A DNA stretch of 64,000 nt from a virus: positions 124,001 to 188,000 of IMG/VR virus record IMGVR_UViG_3300042891_000711. The stretch is one strand, 5' to 3'. The translations under genes and the position numbers were made by a program. Positions within the stretch are counted from its first letter, which is position 1, and every line of letters begins with the position of its first letter. Under the pieces are notes generated by a model. The model was given only the letters and a program-made list of their open reading frames with translations. It did no database searches and was not told the origin of the DNA. Shown here in pieces: positions 48,012-58,200 of this stretch.

Positions 48012-48778
48012 ACTGTATCTACCAACTGATTAAAATTTTCACTAAGCAAATAATCTTTATCCATCACGTGTATGTTTTGCAGGGCAATGACATGTGCAGA
48101 ATTTTCTTCGCGTATAATCATCTTTTCGCCCGTTATTTCAATGTTTTTAATTAGTTTATCCAGGGTTAACATAGTCCAAGGTATACTTTGTGTGGTGTTA
48201 GTAGTGTACCCATTAATGATGTTGTTAGCAATAGCAAACGCATAATCATTGCGGAAATTACGTTCTCTTAAGTGATATAGTTTTTGATAGTAAGCATAGT
48301 TACGTTCAATACGACCAACTAAATCAAATAACATTTGTGTTTTATCTGTACGCTTAAATGTTATAGCAGTTGCCCATACATAATCTAAACTTAACTGACC
48401 CATGTTGCCCGACATTGACTGTTCAGGGCTTTGATTATTGTGCATTAACTTATAATCAACTGTTGTATCAAGTATAGTTAATAAACTTGAGTCTAACTGT
48501 AGATAGTCACTGTCAAGTAAGATAGTTTCGTCATAAGGGCTAAGTTCGTATGCACGATATCTACCACCATTCTTCCATTCTGTACCACCAGCATAGCCAG
48601 TGCGATAGTTAGCTAAACTAGGTACGCCCAGATCTGTGATAATGGTAGTAGGTAAGTTTAATGTATGTTTTATTAGTCGTGCGGCTTGCTCAGCGATTCT
48701 AACATAATCAACTGTGGCAGTGTTAACAGCAAATAGTACAACACCTTTAGACTTTGCGGGCACGTCGAATTTCTTCAT
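48002..48778 (-). CDS. GT8-like glycosyltransferase (copy 2)
   Basis: 258 residues. VVLFAVNTATVDYVRIAEQAARLIKHTLNLPTTIITD, GRYRAYELSPYDETILLDSDYLQ with an intact D-S-D, LSLDYVWATAITFKRT and ALQNIHVMDKDYL. The layout parallels copy 1, so a duplication is likely. It would add a sugar to a protein or glycan. Gene overlaps: 10 nt with copy 1 and 32 nt with the upstream small gene. Confidence 0.72.
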   Translation of the reverse strand: MKKFDVPAKSKGVVLFAVNTATVDYVRIAEQAARLIKHTLNLPTTIITDLGVPSLANYRTGYAGGTEWKNGGRYRAYELSPYDETILLDSDYLQLDSSLLTILDTTVDYKLMHNNQSPEQSMSGNMGQLSLDYVWATAITFKRTDKTQMLFDLVGRIERNYAYYQKLYHLRERNFRNDYAFAIANNIINGYTTNTTQSIPWTMLTLDKLIKNIEITGEKMIIREENSAHVIALQNIHVMDKDYLLSENFNQLVDTVCA

Positions 48779-49064
48779 ATTGAATATGCCATGCGTTCAT
48801 TACTTGTTGATAGTGTTGCTGACACAATTCTAAAAATGCTAGTCGTTGTATTTCTATAGGATTTTCGTAGGTATCTTCAAGATATAGTGTATCAGCAGTC
48901 CAAGTTGATAGGAATGCTATAAGTTCCGGTGTTACTTTAAAGAGTCCATTGTTATACGGAACATGTAAGTCCGTTTGTATTTTTTCTTTAAGTATGCGTT
49001 TGTTGGTTTGATAATCCGTTGCTTGTTTAATTTGAGCAACTAGTTGAGTAATTTCTGTTGTCAT
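48747..49064 (-). CDS. Conserved phage hypothetical, first gene of the decoration operon
   Basis: 105 residues from ATG 49064; an in-frame ATG at 49097 would put the terminator hairpin inside the coding region. Helical: MTTEITQLVAQIKQATDYQ, LKEKIQTDLHVPYNNGLFKVTPELIAFLSTW, LYLEDTYENPIEIQRLAFLELCQQHYQQVMNAWH. A protein very like this is recurrent in T4-like cyanophages next to structural genes (memory), possibly a virion-associated or assembly factor. It lies directly downstream of the 49112 promoter. Confidence 0.7.
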   Translation of the reverse strand: MTTEITQLVAQIKQATDYQTNKRILKEKIQTDLHVPYNNGLFKVTPELIAFLSTWTADTLYLEDTYENPIEIQRLAFLELCQQHYQQVMNAWHIQYEEIRRARKV

Positions 49065-49079
49065 AATAGTAATTAGCCA

Positions 49080-49111
49080 TAAAAATAGGTAAGTCAAAAT
49101 AACTTACCTAT
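49080..49111 (-). terminator. Minus-strand rho-independent terminator hairpin after the structural operon
   Basis: On the minus strand the stem ATAGGTAAGT (49111-49102) pairs with ACTTACCTAT (49094-49085) around a 7-nt loop and is followed by a T-run (TTTTTAT). It ends transcripts from the structural genes. The promoter at 49112-49140 abuts it directly. Confidence 0.8.
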
Positions 49112-49140
49112 AGTATAAGACATTTGTATTAAGTTGTCAA
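49112..49140 (-). promoter_or_regulatory. Sigma70-like promoter for the decoration operon
   Basis: On the minus strand: TTGACA (49140-49135), 17-base spacer, TATACT (49117-49112). It begins right after the stop codon of the last structural gene. Predicted transcription would start inside the 5' arm of the adjacent hairpin. Confidence 0.75.
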
Positions 49141-50082
49141 CTAAGTTATAGTTGGTGTACCCCATGCATTAGTTGTAAGATACGTTGATTCTGGGTATAC
49201 AACGTCAACTGCCATTCTGTAGGTTAAACTTAATGTGTCATTCCAGGTTTTGTCAGCAACAGTGAACACAGTGCGGAAAACTACGTTTAATCCGTTTGAG
49301 CCGTTAGTAGTGTCACTACTGCTTGTATACACTTGTAAATACCCAGTGCTTGCTGTGTAACTTGCTGTGGTATCAGTTACTTGCACTATAGTAGCCGGTG
49401 TGTTAAGTACGTTAGTTCTATAACCAAGTGCTGTATTGTTGGTATTTAAGGTAATACCAGACCCAGTGCGTCCTGTGTTCGTGGTATTTCTAAATCCAAC
49501 ACCGCCTAGGCCAGTTACTAGTCTAGCAAAACTACTTTCTGATCCGTTGTCAGCCGCATTAAGTGTGCTTAGTCGTAAATTTAATTGGCCACCAGCATTA
49601 AAGAAATAGCGTGCTTGATTGGCGCTGCCAAATGTCACTACACGGTCTACTGTATAACTACTTAAACCTGTTGAACCAGTTACTGATGCATCAAAGTTGG
49701 CGCCAGTTAGTGTAGAACCTTGCGCACTATATAAAGCCGCATTTGTATTAATTGTTGTTACCGCTGTTGCTACGTTGGCAAAGTATGTAATAGTTTGTCC
49801 GGCAGTATAGTTACCACTTAATTGTGCGCCGGCACCACTTTGATGTCCCAATGCACCATTAAGTAGTGTTAGTAATCCACTCCATTGTGTGGCTGTTACA
49901 GTTGCGGCAGCTGCAACTGTATTAATAGCAGTAACAGTTTGACCATATCCTGTGGCACCTGTGCCTACACCCATAACATACGCAATGTTTTTAGTAACAT
50001 TGGTATAGGTACCCTGGGTACCGCCCCATGCTAGGTTGTTATAGTCTGTTGCTGAAATTAATCCACCTGATGCGTATGCCAT
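49141..50082 (-). CDS. Virion structural protein (tail-fibre/adhesin-like)
   Basis: 313 residues, Gly-, Thr-, Asn- and Ala-rich with almost no Lys or Cys, typical of beta-structured fibre proteins. It opens GGLISATDYNNLAWGGTQGTY, then helical repeats (VTAINTVAAAATVTATQWSGLLTLLNGAL) and beta-strands (RYFFNAGGQLNLRLS; TASTGYLQVYTSSSD). The NAGGQLNLRLS type of segment is familiar from cyanophage structural proteins (memory). Last gene of the structural operon; its stop abuts the promoter and terminator. Confidence 0.7.
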   Translation of the reverse strand: MAYASGGLISATDYNNLAWGGTQGTYTNVTKNIAYVMGVGTGATGYGQTVTAINTVAAAATVTATQWSGLLTLLNGALGHQSGAGAQLSGNYTAGQTITYFANVATAVTTINTNAALYSAQGSTLTGANFDASVTGSTGLSSYTVDRVVTFGSANQARYFFNAGGQLNLRLSTLNAADNGSESSFARLVTGLGGVGFRNTTNTGRTGSGITLNTNNTALGYRTNVLNTPATIVQVTDTTASYTASTGYLQVYTSSSDTTNGSNGLNVVFRTVFTVADKTWNDTLSLTYRMAVDVVYPESTYLTTNAWGTPTIT

Positions 50083-50092
50083 TCTTTATTCC

Positions 50093-51550
50093 TTAACTGT
50101 TTAATTTGACTATTGCCTCAACAGTGCCTTCGCCTGTTGATGTTTTATTCTCTAACGCACGTCCGATAACATTAAATGCTGTCATTTCGCTACGTGTTGC
50201 GGCGCGAGCTAGCCCGCGTCCTGCACTTACTAATCTATCGCCTTTGGTTACACTACCAATTACTCTAACGGGTACACGCCCATTAACTGCCACTGGCGGG
50301 TGAGTGGCGTTATCACCTGCACTACCATTCATTAGGAAGCCTGCGTTAGTACTTATCACACCAAAAACTGCTTCACTTAATTCTTGAACTGCGGCAGTAA
50401 TTTCTTTAACTCCGCCAAGTTCAACTACTGTGCCCGGTAATAATGGTGTATCTGTTTCAAATCGTTCTGCCAAGTCAGCGTAACTTGCTGTAATTGCCTG
50501 ACCAATAAAAAATGTACCATGTACGTTAGCAAATCTACTCGATGTACTACCAATGTTAATTGTAGCATTACCGTTAGGTAGTATTGAGTTAGATACAACT
50601 GTAATACCTTGATTTAAAGTATAGCCAGTAACTGTTAAATTACCCGCAACACTTGCTGCACCCTGCGCAATTAAACTACCTGGTAATGTAACTGCTGCAG
50701 TAGTACCGCTAATACCGATTGCTTTAGTATCGCCGCCACTACTTCTTTTAACCCATAAATTCATATCACCATTAACAAAACTATTAGTTAAACTAATTGT
50801 ACCAGTTGCTGAACGAATAGCTAGATTACCAACATCAACTCCGCCGCCAGCGGCAATATTATATGCAGTTTCAGTATCTTGGTCTGAACGTAAATACGAT
50901 CCGCCGGCAACACCGCCTACTTGTAATGCATTACTAGCCGATCCAGTAAATTGTGCCCCGGTTAATACAGTTGGACTAATTAAATTCATACCAGGTTTAA
51001 TTGAATCAAAACCTGTAATCGATGTCTGCGGAGTAAATTCGCTGTCTTTGCTCAGAATAGCAATTACACTATTTGAAATATAAAATTTAACAATAACGTG
51101 ACTAATTGTATTACTGTCTAAAATAGTTTCAACTACTGCTCCGCTGGTGCCAGATGTTGTTGTATACGATGGGCCAATTGTTACCCATGCACTGCCGCTC
51201 CATACTTTAAGTTGTGCATTGCTAGTGTCCCACCATAAGTCGCCTGTTACAGGTCCTGTTGGTGAACTGCTAGATGCTGCTGAACTGCTGATAGGCTTCC
51301 ACAAACTACCACTATATACTTTTAATACATTATTTGTACTATCATACCATAACTGACCGGTGCGTGCATTTAATGGTGCTACTGTGTTGGTAAAATTTTC
51401 AAGTAATTTAACATAATTCTCATTAAGGAACAAACCATAACCGGCATAGTTTTTACCAATCAGAGTTAAACTTGTAGCAGATGTATTCACTGTTCCATCT
51501 GCTATACTTGCAATAGTTACTCCTGCTGTTGTAGTTACTGTATATGACAT
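50093..51550 (-). CDS. Tail-fibre-like structural protein
   Basis: 485 residues. The N-terminal module has TSLTLIGKNYAGYGLFLNENYVKLLENF, then two copies of a carbohydrate-like W-Y-D-S/W-W-D-T repeat: GQLWYDSTNNVLKVYSGSLWKPIS and GDLWWDTSNAQLKVWSGSAWVTIG. A low-complexity beta region follows, then a C-terminal YADLAERFETDTPLLPGTVVELGG and KGDRLVSAGRGLARAA domain like those at the ends of cyanophage fibre proteins. It is a paralogue of the next gene upstream and probably forms trimers. Confidence 0.8.
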   Translation of the reverse strand: MSYTVTTTAGVTIASIADGTVNTSATSLTLIGKNYAGYGLFLNENYVKLLENFTNTVAPLNARTGQLWYDSTNNVLKVYSGSLWKPISSSAASSSSPTGPVTGDLWWDTSNAQLKVWSGSAWVTIGPSYTTTSGTSGAVVETILDSNTISHVIVKFYISNSVIAILSKDSEFTPQTSITGFDSIKPGMNLISPTVLTGAQFTGSASNALQVGGVAGGSYLRSDQDTETAYNIAAGGGVDVGNLAIRSATGTISLTNSFVNGDMNLWVKRSSGGDTKAIGISGTTAAVTLPGSLIAQGAASVAGNLTVTGYTLNQGITVVSNSILPNGNATINIGSTSSRFANVHGTFFIGQAITASYADLAERFETDTPLLPGTVVELGGVKEITAAVQELSEAVFGVISTNAGFLMNGSAGDNATHPPVAVNGRVPVRVIGSVTKGDRLVSAGRGLARAATRSEMTAFNVIGRALENKTSTGEGTVEAIVKLNS

Positions 51551-51582
51551 TGTTTTTACCTATTATATATTATTTATCTGTT

Positions 51583-52941
51583 CTATACAGTGTATTGGAA
51601 CCAGAAATCGCCATCATTACCCTGTCCAGAATCCGGAGCTGATGTGCTTACAAATTTAGCACTGCCGCCCCACCATTGGCCGGCTGTTCTTACATATTGT
51701 GTAGTTGCTACTGCACCATTACCTGCACTTGTATAAGTCTGCGCCTGAGTTGTCGCAGTTGCACCAGATGCTAAAAATACACCACTTGCACTTGCAGTTA
51801 ATACACTTGTACCATCGATGGCTAAATTTGCACTGCCTGTTCCGCTATCAAGAATTTCTAAGAAACTATTTCCTTGATATATTTTATTTTTTAAGAAACC
51901 AGAATTATTAACAACAAATTCAGTAGTCGCAATTGCAGTATTTGCTGTCAAAGCTGGCATTGTAATTGCTGTCGAAATTCCAGTTAATGTAGCATCAACA
52001 AAACTGCCGTCAACATAATTTTTTGTAGCAACACCCAATGTAGTTGTTGGATCTGCGGCAACTTCGATAGTGCCGGTTGTGCCATTAACTGTTAAATAAG
52101 TTGTGCTGTTAGTAACTAAATTAATATCACCATTGGTAGAATTGTTTATTATCGATGCGTTAACTCCGCTAACTGATAACGATAAGTCCAGTCCAGCACC
52201 AATTGTAATTCCACTATCATTTATAATGCGCAGATTACCGGTGCTACTGTTATTAGTGTCTGTACGTAGATAATTGCTAGCAATAACACCACCTAAATAA
52301 CTAGCATTATTAGCAGTACCCCATAGTGTGTGACTACTACGTAAATTATGTCCAGTTTTAATAGAAGTAAATCCAGTAATTGCAGTCTGCGGGGTAAATT
52401 CACTATCTTGATTAATAATTGCTGTACGTGTGCCATCTATGTACAATGATACAACATTATGAGTTATAGAACTAGTGTCTATAATTTGTTCCCATAAGGC
52501 GCCGCTCTCACCGTTCCTTATGCTCCATACCGGTCCAACTAATTTCCAGCCTGCGACATTATACGGAGTAGTACCATCATATACGTATAATTGTTCGGCA
52601 TAGGTATCCCACCAGATATCTCCTGCAACGACTGTTGACGGTGCACCAACGGTATCACTATTTTGTGCAGTTGCACTGCTGATAATTTTAAAATATGTAC
52701 CAGTGTATACTTTTAATAATTTAGCTGAAGTATCCCACCACAATTGTCCATCTAGTGGATTACTAGGTTCAATGTCATAGGCAAAATTTTCAATTAATGC
52801 TACTAAGTTATCAGTCATTATCTGACCGTAGTTACTGTAGTTACGACCAACTAATGTTAAACTAGTCTGCGCAGTATCTACAGTACCATCTAGGATAGTA
52901 CCAAGTGTTGTTCCGTTTGTTTTTCTTATTATATACGCCAT
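51583..52941 (-). CDS. Tail-fibre-like structural protein (paralogue)
   Basis: 452 residues. The N-terminus repeats the layout of the neighbouring fibre: TSLTLVGRNYSNYGQIMTDNLVALIENF, GQLWWDTSAKLLKVYTGTYFKIIS, GDIWWDTYAEQLYVYDG, and FTPQTAITGFTSIKTGHNL. The middle is an Asn/Thr/Ser-rich beta region, and the C-terminus differs (FVSTSAPDSGQGNDGDFWFQYTV), ending in a W-x-x-Y tip. The distinct tips suggest different receptor specificity or a shaft/tip pair. Confidence 0.8.
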   Translation of the reverse strand: MAYIIRKTNGTTLGTILDGTVDTAQTSLTLVGRNYSNYGQIMTDNLVALIENFAYDIEPSNPLDGQLWWDTSAKLLKVYTGTYFKIISSATAQNSDTVGAPSTVVAGDIWWDTYAEQLYVYDGTTPYNVAGWKLVGPVWSIRNGESGALWEQIIDTSSITHNVVSLYIDGTRTAIINQDSEFTPQTAITGFTSIKTGHNLRSSHTLWGTANNASYLGGVIASNYLRTDTNNSSTGNLRIINDSGITIGAGLDLSLSVSGVNASIINNSTNGDINLVTNSTTYLTVNGTTGTIEVAADPTTTLGVATKNYVDGSFVDATLTGISTAITMPALTANTAIATTEFVVNNSGFLKNKIYQGNSFLEILDSGTGSANLAIDGTSVLTASASGVFLASGATATTQAQTYTSAGNGAVATTQYVRTAGQWWGGSAKFVSTSAPDSGQGNDGDFWFQYTV

Positions 52942-52954
52942 TTTATTATCCTAG

Positions 52955-53671
52955 TTATGCAGTGGTACTTAAATTAGTCAGTGTTTGTATGCGCACTGTG
53001 TAATCAATTTGAATCAATCTGTTTAGTGATTTTTGTACTGGGCTAAAAATCACGTGTGTTAGTAATTTACCAAGTCCTTCGCCCGAAGAACTAAATCCTT
53101 TTAAGCCTAGTTCATCAAATACAAATTGATCGTTTAAATCTTGGCTGTTATCAAATACCGCTTGTCCGTTTGGTTCACCGTAATCTAATAGACAGCTAAC
53201 AATGATGTCTGAATAAATTTGCCCCGGTACGTGAGTAATCACCATTTTATTGCGTAATGGGTCACCGTTGGCAGCGTTGGTATCATCAACAATCTTAAAA
53301 TATTGTGGACTGTATAAGTCAGCATTTTGTACGTTGGTGTTTGTGGGCAAGTATGTAATAACACCAGTGGGGTCAACTGTAGTACCACCGTTACCGAAAT
53401 GCATTTCAGTAATAAATTGTGTACCTTTATTACTTAAACTTTGTGCAATTGCTTCACTCATGTTTTCATAATGAATAGCGTTGCGTTTGTTTACAAAGAC
53501 TTCGTTAGTCTCAGGATCAAATATCTTAATATGACCTTGAAGGTGTATACCACCACGCTCATCAGGTTGTTTAGCTGGTGCAGCAGTTGGTTGTGAGTTC
53601 ATTGTTGAATCTTGCATTTTTTTATCCATATACTTATTTATTTCATTATCATTCATAGGTCTTTCTACCAT
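52955..53671 (-). CDS. Virion structural protein (baseplate/fibre-attachment type)
   Basis: 238 residues (start 53671, or 53656 by Met6). After a disordered head (residues 1-40) comes a beta-rich domain: GGIHLQGHIKIFDPETNEVFVNKRNAIHYENMSEAIAQSL, FITEMHFGNGGTTVDPTG, VFDELGLKGFSS. This order is familiar from T4-like cyanophage structural hypotheticals (memory). It overlaps the upstream fibre gene by 7 nt and is probably part of the tail or baseplate. Confidence 0.7.
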   Translation of the reverse strand: MVERPMNDNEINKYMDKKMQDSTMNSQPTAAPAKQPDERGGIHLQGHIKIFDPETNEVFVNKRNAIHYENMSEAIAQSLSNKGTQFITEMHFGNGGTTVDPTGVITYLPTNTNVQNADLYSPQYFKIVDDTNAANGDPLRNKMVITHVPGQIYSDIIVSCLLDYGEPNGQAVFDNSQDLNDQFVFDELGLKGFSSSGEGLGKLLTHVIFSPVQKSLNRLIQIDYTVRIQTLTNLSTTA

Positions 53672-55293
53672 GCGTCACGTGCAGCTCTAATCCATTGATC
53701 GGTTTCAACACAGATATAAATGTAACTAGCATCGTATACAATGTCACCTTTAATACCAGTATCAGTGGCACTAGCTGGAGTTACATTGGCTAATGTTGCT
53801 GTATATGCTGTTTGCTGATTTGTACTATCAGGAAAACTAATTACTCCCACATTAGCAACTGTAGTAAATAACCAACTGTAACTTACATTACCGTCAATTT
53901 GGTCACCTATTATAATAGCGGCATTGTATTCATTAACAGTAACTTGGTTGAATACTCCGTTAATCGCTGTAATATTTGAACTAATGGCTGCAATGGACAC
54001 ACCACCATTGATTCCAGACGACAGACTTACCGATGGCATTCCTGGGGTATCTTCGTTTGTTTCTAATACACTGCCGTTTGGTAAATTAATATCGCCATCT
54101 TTAGTGAACTGCCAAGTGTGTGTCACCGCTGTGTTTGCATTATATATTAAAACATTAGCTTGGGTTTGAGTAACTGCTACATAATTATTACTAGCAGTTA
54201 TTGCCGCTCCGCCAATATTCGATCCGTTTAATACTGAATAATCTGTTCCTTCAAATAATACACTAGTTAGTGTGCCATTTAATGGTAAGTTTATAGTTGA
54301 TACTGAAATAGTATTAGTATATAAACTAGTCCATTGATACGACATGTTACCCAACGAATACAAACCATCTACAGATGGTATAATATTTCCAAATCCTATC
54401 GATCCGTTAGTAATGTTTTCAATTGATGTTAATTGAGTTGCATTATTAGCATCGACATAGCCCTTCATATTGGTGTTGGCTGTTGTAATTGTATTAGTTA
54501 ACGTAACCGAAAGATTGGCATCATTTCCTAATGCCGCTGCTATTTCATTTAATGTGTCAAGTGCCGACGGTGCGCCACCTATCAATGAGGTAAGTTGTCC
54601 ATCAACGTAGCCCTTCATGTTGGTGTTGGCTGTTACAATAGCGGCATTAGCACCAGTTACTGAATTACTAACGACTGTGATTTCATTTGATTGAATTGTA
54701 TTAGCCGCATCAACATAGCCTTTCATATTGGTGTTGGCTGTTACAATAGCGGCATTAGCACCAGTTACTGAATTGCTAATTATAGTATCTTGTGCATCAA
54801 CATAACCTTTAAGTGCTGTATTAGCTGTTACAATAGCAGCATTGGCACCAGTTACTGAATTGCTAATTATAGTATCTTGTGCATCAACATAACCTTTAAG
54901 TGCTGTATTAGCTGTTACAATAGCAGCATTGGCAGCTATAACCGAATTACTGATTATAGTATCTTGTGCATCAACATAACCTTTAAGTGCTGTATTAGCT
55001 GTTACAATAGCAGCATTGGCAGCTGTTATCTGACTTAATTGTGTTTCGGCATTGGCCTGCCAGGCAGCACTAACGTCAGCAATTGCGCCACTTTGTACTG
55101 CAGCATTAGCTGTAGTTGACGCAGTTAAATTTGCTAAATCTGTAACTACAGTTCCGAGGATGTATGTTTGTAATTGTGCAACATTACTTTGTACTGTTGT
55201 CAATGTTCCGGCAATATTACCAACTACAGGAATTATTACATTCCCCTGCACCGTGGTTAAATTTCCTAATTGGCTAATCTTAATCGTCGACAT
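53665..55293 (-). CDS. Repeat-bearing tail-fibre protein
   Basis: 542 residues. The first quarter is an Ala/Thr/Val-rich helical stalk. A 29-residue unit, N-A-A-I-V-T-A-N-T-A-L-K-G-Y-V-D-A-Q-D-T-I-I-S-N-S-V, repeats about five times, encoded by near-identical 87-bp repeats. One copy carries 7 extra residues. The rest is beta-structured and ends SYIYICVETDQWIRAARDAW, the type of tip that closes many phage fibres. Likely a trimeric coiled-coil shaft with a beta tip. Confidence 0.8.
   Translation of the reverse strand: MSTIKISQLGNLTTVQGNVIIPVVGNIAGTLTTVQSNVAQLQTYILGTVVTDLANLTASTTANAAVQSGAIADVSAAWQANAETQLSQITAANAAIVTANTALKGYVDAQDTIISNSVIAANAAIVTANTALKGYVDAQDTIISNSVTGANAAIVTANTALKGYVDAQDTIISNSVTGANAAIVTANTNMKGYVDAANTIQSNEITVVSNSVTGANAAIVTANTNMKGYVDGQLTSLIGGAPSALDTLNEIAAALGNDANLSVTLTNTITTANTNMKGYVDANNATQLTSIENITNGSIGFGNIIPSVDGLYSLGNMSYQWTSLYTNTISVSTINLPLNGTLTSVLFEGTDYSVLNGSNIGGAAITASNNYVAVTQTQANVLIYNANTAVTHTWQFTKDGDINLPNGSVLETNEDTPGMPSVSLSSGINGGVSIAAISSNITAINGVFNQVTVNEYNAAIIIGDQIDGNVSYSWLFTTVANVGVISFPDSTNQQTAYTATLANVTPASATDTGIKGDIVYDASYIYICVETDQWIRAARDAW
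54597..55041 (-). repeat. Tandem 87-bp repeats in the fibre gene (about five copies)
   Basis: The motif TATAGTATCTTGTGCATC starts at 54781 or nearby, 54868 and 54955, exactly 87 nt apart (plus-strand view). Two more diverged units lie at about 54600-54780. Copies 1-3 are almost identical at DNA level, so recent expansion or gene conversion is likely. It is coding sequence, not a CRISPR array. Confidence 0.85.
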
Positions 55294-55295
55294 TC

Positions 55296-58200
55296 TTAAT
55301 CCTCAATAATTGTTTTACTATCTTCAGTAGTTAGTGTATTTACCGCATCTTCTGTTGTAATCATATCTTTAATCGCTGTAATTACGATATTTGTTGCTGT
55401 ACTGCCTTTTAAGAATGTCACTGGTACAGTTGTTGAACCGTCAAATCCAGTACCATCAGTTGCTACTCCACTGCCCAAATTATACCATACATTTGTTGTG
55501 TGTAATTCTATATTTGCTGCAATAGTTACGTTACCGTTATTATCAACAAACGGAATTCCGTTATCGTTTCTACCAACCGGAACAATACTTAACGGGTAAA
55601 CATTTCCGGTGTTAGTACCATTTATTATTATTTCCGAATTAAGTGTGATATTACCAGTTATAGTAGTTGGATAAACTGCAACATTGGATCCATTTATTGC
55701 AATATTACCACTAGCTCTGCCTGTATTCAATGTTGTAATGCCGTAGTAACTTACTTCAACGTTGCTAACATTGGCACCAGTAGTCAATACTGTTACATTA
55801 GCACCTGTTGATGATTGTGTTATGTAATCACCACTAGATACTGTAACATTTCCGCTTAGTTTTAAATAATTATCTTGGAACGTTAAGCTGTTTGAATTAT
55901 TCCGCACAACCAATAATACTCTGGCTACTGAATCAATACCAGCTACCGTTAGTGATGCACCAGATGCAGTTTGTGTTATTACATCACCCACGTTAGCAGT
56001 TATACTTTCAGTTAGTGAAAGATAGTATGAACGAGTCGATGTCACAGTATACGGTGTAGTTGTACTAAGAACTACATTAGACACTGTTCCTGGAACAATT
56101 TGGTCAACACTACCATCAGTTACAACTGCACCGGCGTATTGAATTACTGGAGTAGCAGTACCTTGTGTACCACGACGTATTTGCCCAAGTGTATTAGTAA
56201 TTAAATCACGAGTGTAGTAAGTTATACGTTCACCGTTAATAAACACTACTCCTGGAATAGATATTTGTGCTATACCAATTGCATCCATAAATGGTTCAGC
56301 CAGTTTGCTAGCATCCGCTACGACAATTTCAGTATCAGTTAAGCCCAACGGAGCCGCAAGTGTCGTTGCGTGTGCATCAGCAATACGCAAGTAACTTTCT
56401 TCACGCATCATGTTACTAAACATTCTGTAGGCAATTACATCAACGTTGCTGTTAATTTTAGTATAGACCTGCATGTCTAGTGTGTCAAATACAATACCAG
56501 GAACCATTTCTTCTGGAGCATGGCTCGAGTATGTGTCTACATAAGCACCACCGACAACATCGATATCTTCTGCACGTGTGCCAAGAGCTAAGTCAGTATA
56601 GTTACTCTGTATAATTGTATCAACGGTTGCATCATCTAATAATGGTAAGCCATCTGCATCATATTGTATTTGGTCAAACAAGCCGGTATCAAATGGTGTT
56701 GCTCCACTGAACCCAGGTGCTTGATCAAATCCAAGTCCTTGTACTCGTACACCTGGATAATCAATTCCACGTAGTAGTTGATTCAAATCACGTGCTGGCA
56801 TTGAAGCACCAGGCTCATAATATCCCACAATACGATCGTTAGCAGTAGTAAAATTAGCCGAGTTATATTCAGTATAATCATCCGTATGTACAAAAGTAGA
56901 GCCTGATGTTATATTTGCTGTTACTATAAATGCATGACGAACAGCACCTGCCAGTGAGCCCACATGAGTCACGATATCGCCAACGGTATAAGCAGTATTT
57001 GCTGTCCATTCCTGCACGCTACTTGTATAGCTAATTCTATCAAATTTTAGTGTTGTATCAAATGTTCTGACTTGATTATTTTTAAGCACAGCATACGCAG
57101 TTGCTGGTGTTGTATTTGTACCATTGATTAACACAGTTGGAGTTAAGAAATATCCAGTGCCACGAGTTAAGATTTCAATACTGGTTACGGTACCTAAATC
57201 AAAATCAATAATTGCACGTGCTGTTGCTCCCGTAGCTGCGAGGCCGCCGCCAACAATAGTAACGATTGGTTCAGCAGTGTATCCACTACCGCCATATTCC
57301 ACAATGATATTCTCGACACGGTGATTTCTATTCGCATACCATTGATTATACGTATCAGTTTGCCACAATGCTTCATCTTTAATTACATTTTCGCCACTTG
57401 GACTACGGAATACTTTTGTTTCAGTATCGTAATAAGCCGGTAAATCAAAGTCAGTTACACTACCTGCAAATTCATCATTACTGTCATAATTAATAGAATA
57501 TTCACGTATTTTAGTTGAATATGGTTTAACTTCTGTAATGTAATTTTCGTAATACGTTTGATTATCTTTAATATAATTAGGATATTGCAATAGTGAACGT
57601 AACTTATGTGATACACTAATAAAGCTGGTTTTAAATATCCAATCAACATATTTTTGCTCATTGAATAGATAGTTAATCATTACAAAGAATAATTTGTTAA
57701 ATTCTGTATCTAATTCGCCAACAAAAATATCATCTTTAAGTGCGTTAATTATATAACGAACTTCAGTGGTCGGAGTTGTATTATTAATAAAATTCCCAGA
57801 CGATGTTTTTAATTGTATAGTGCCGTCTTGTATTCCTACAACGTCAAATTGGTTATTGCTGTTAAGAACTAGTAGGTTCCACCCACGACTATTGCCAGTA
57901 CTTACTCTGACCAGTACTTCTTCACCGACAGCCACTGGTAATTTTAAGGCATCTGTTAATGTTTCAACTACATACTCGAGTTGAGTGTCTGTGCCATAAC
58001 CAGGAGCATACCAATCAACATACTCCCAATACAAGTCAGTTTTATAACTTTGAATTCGAATTATTTCCCAAATTTTAGTAGTAGACAACTCGTATAGCAC
58101 CCACAGGTTATCTCGGGTAGTATCTTGATTTACTAGAACTTTATACCCAACAGCCAATACACTCACATCGAGATATTGTAACTCTATTTCTGTTGCTATT

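Noticed and set aside
54597-55041. Regular direct repeats that could suggest a CRISPR array
   Set aside because: The repeats are 87 bp with no spacers, keep one reading frame, and encode a fibre shaft.
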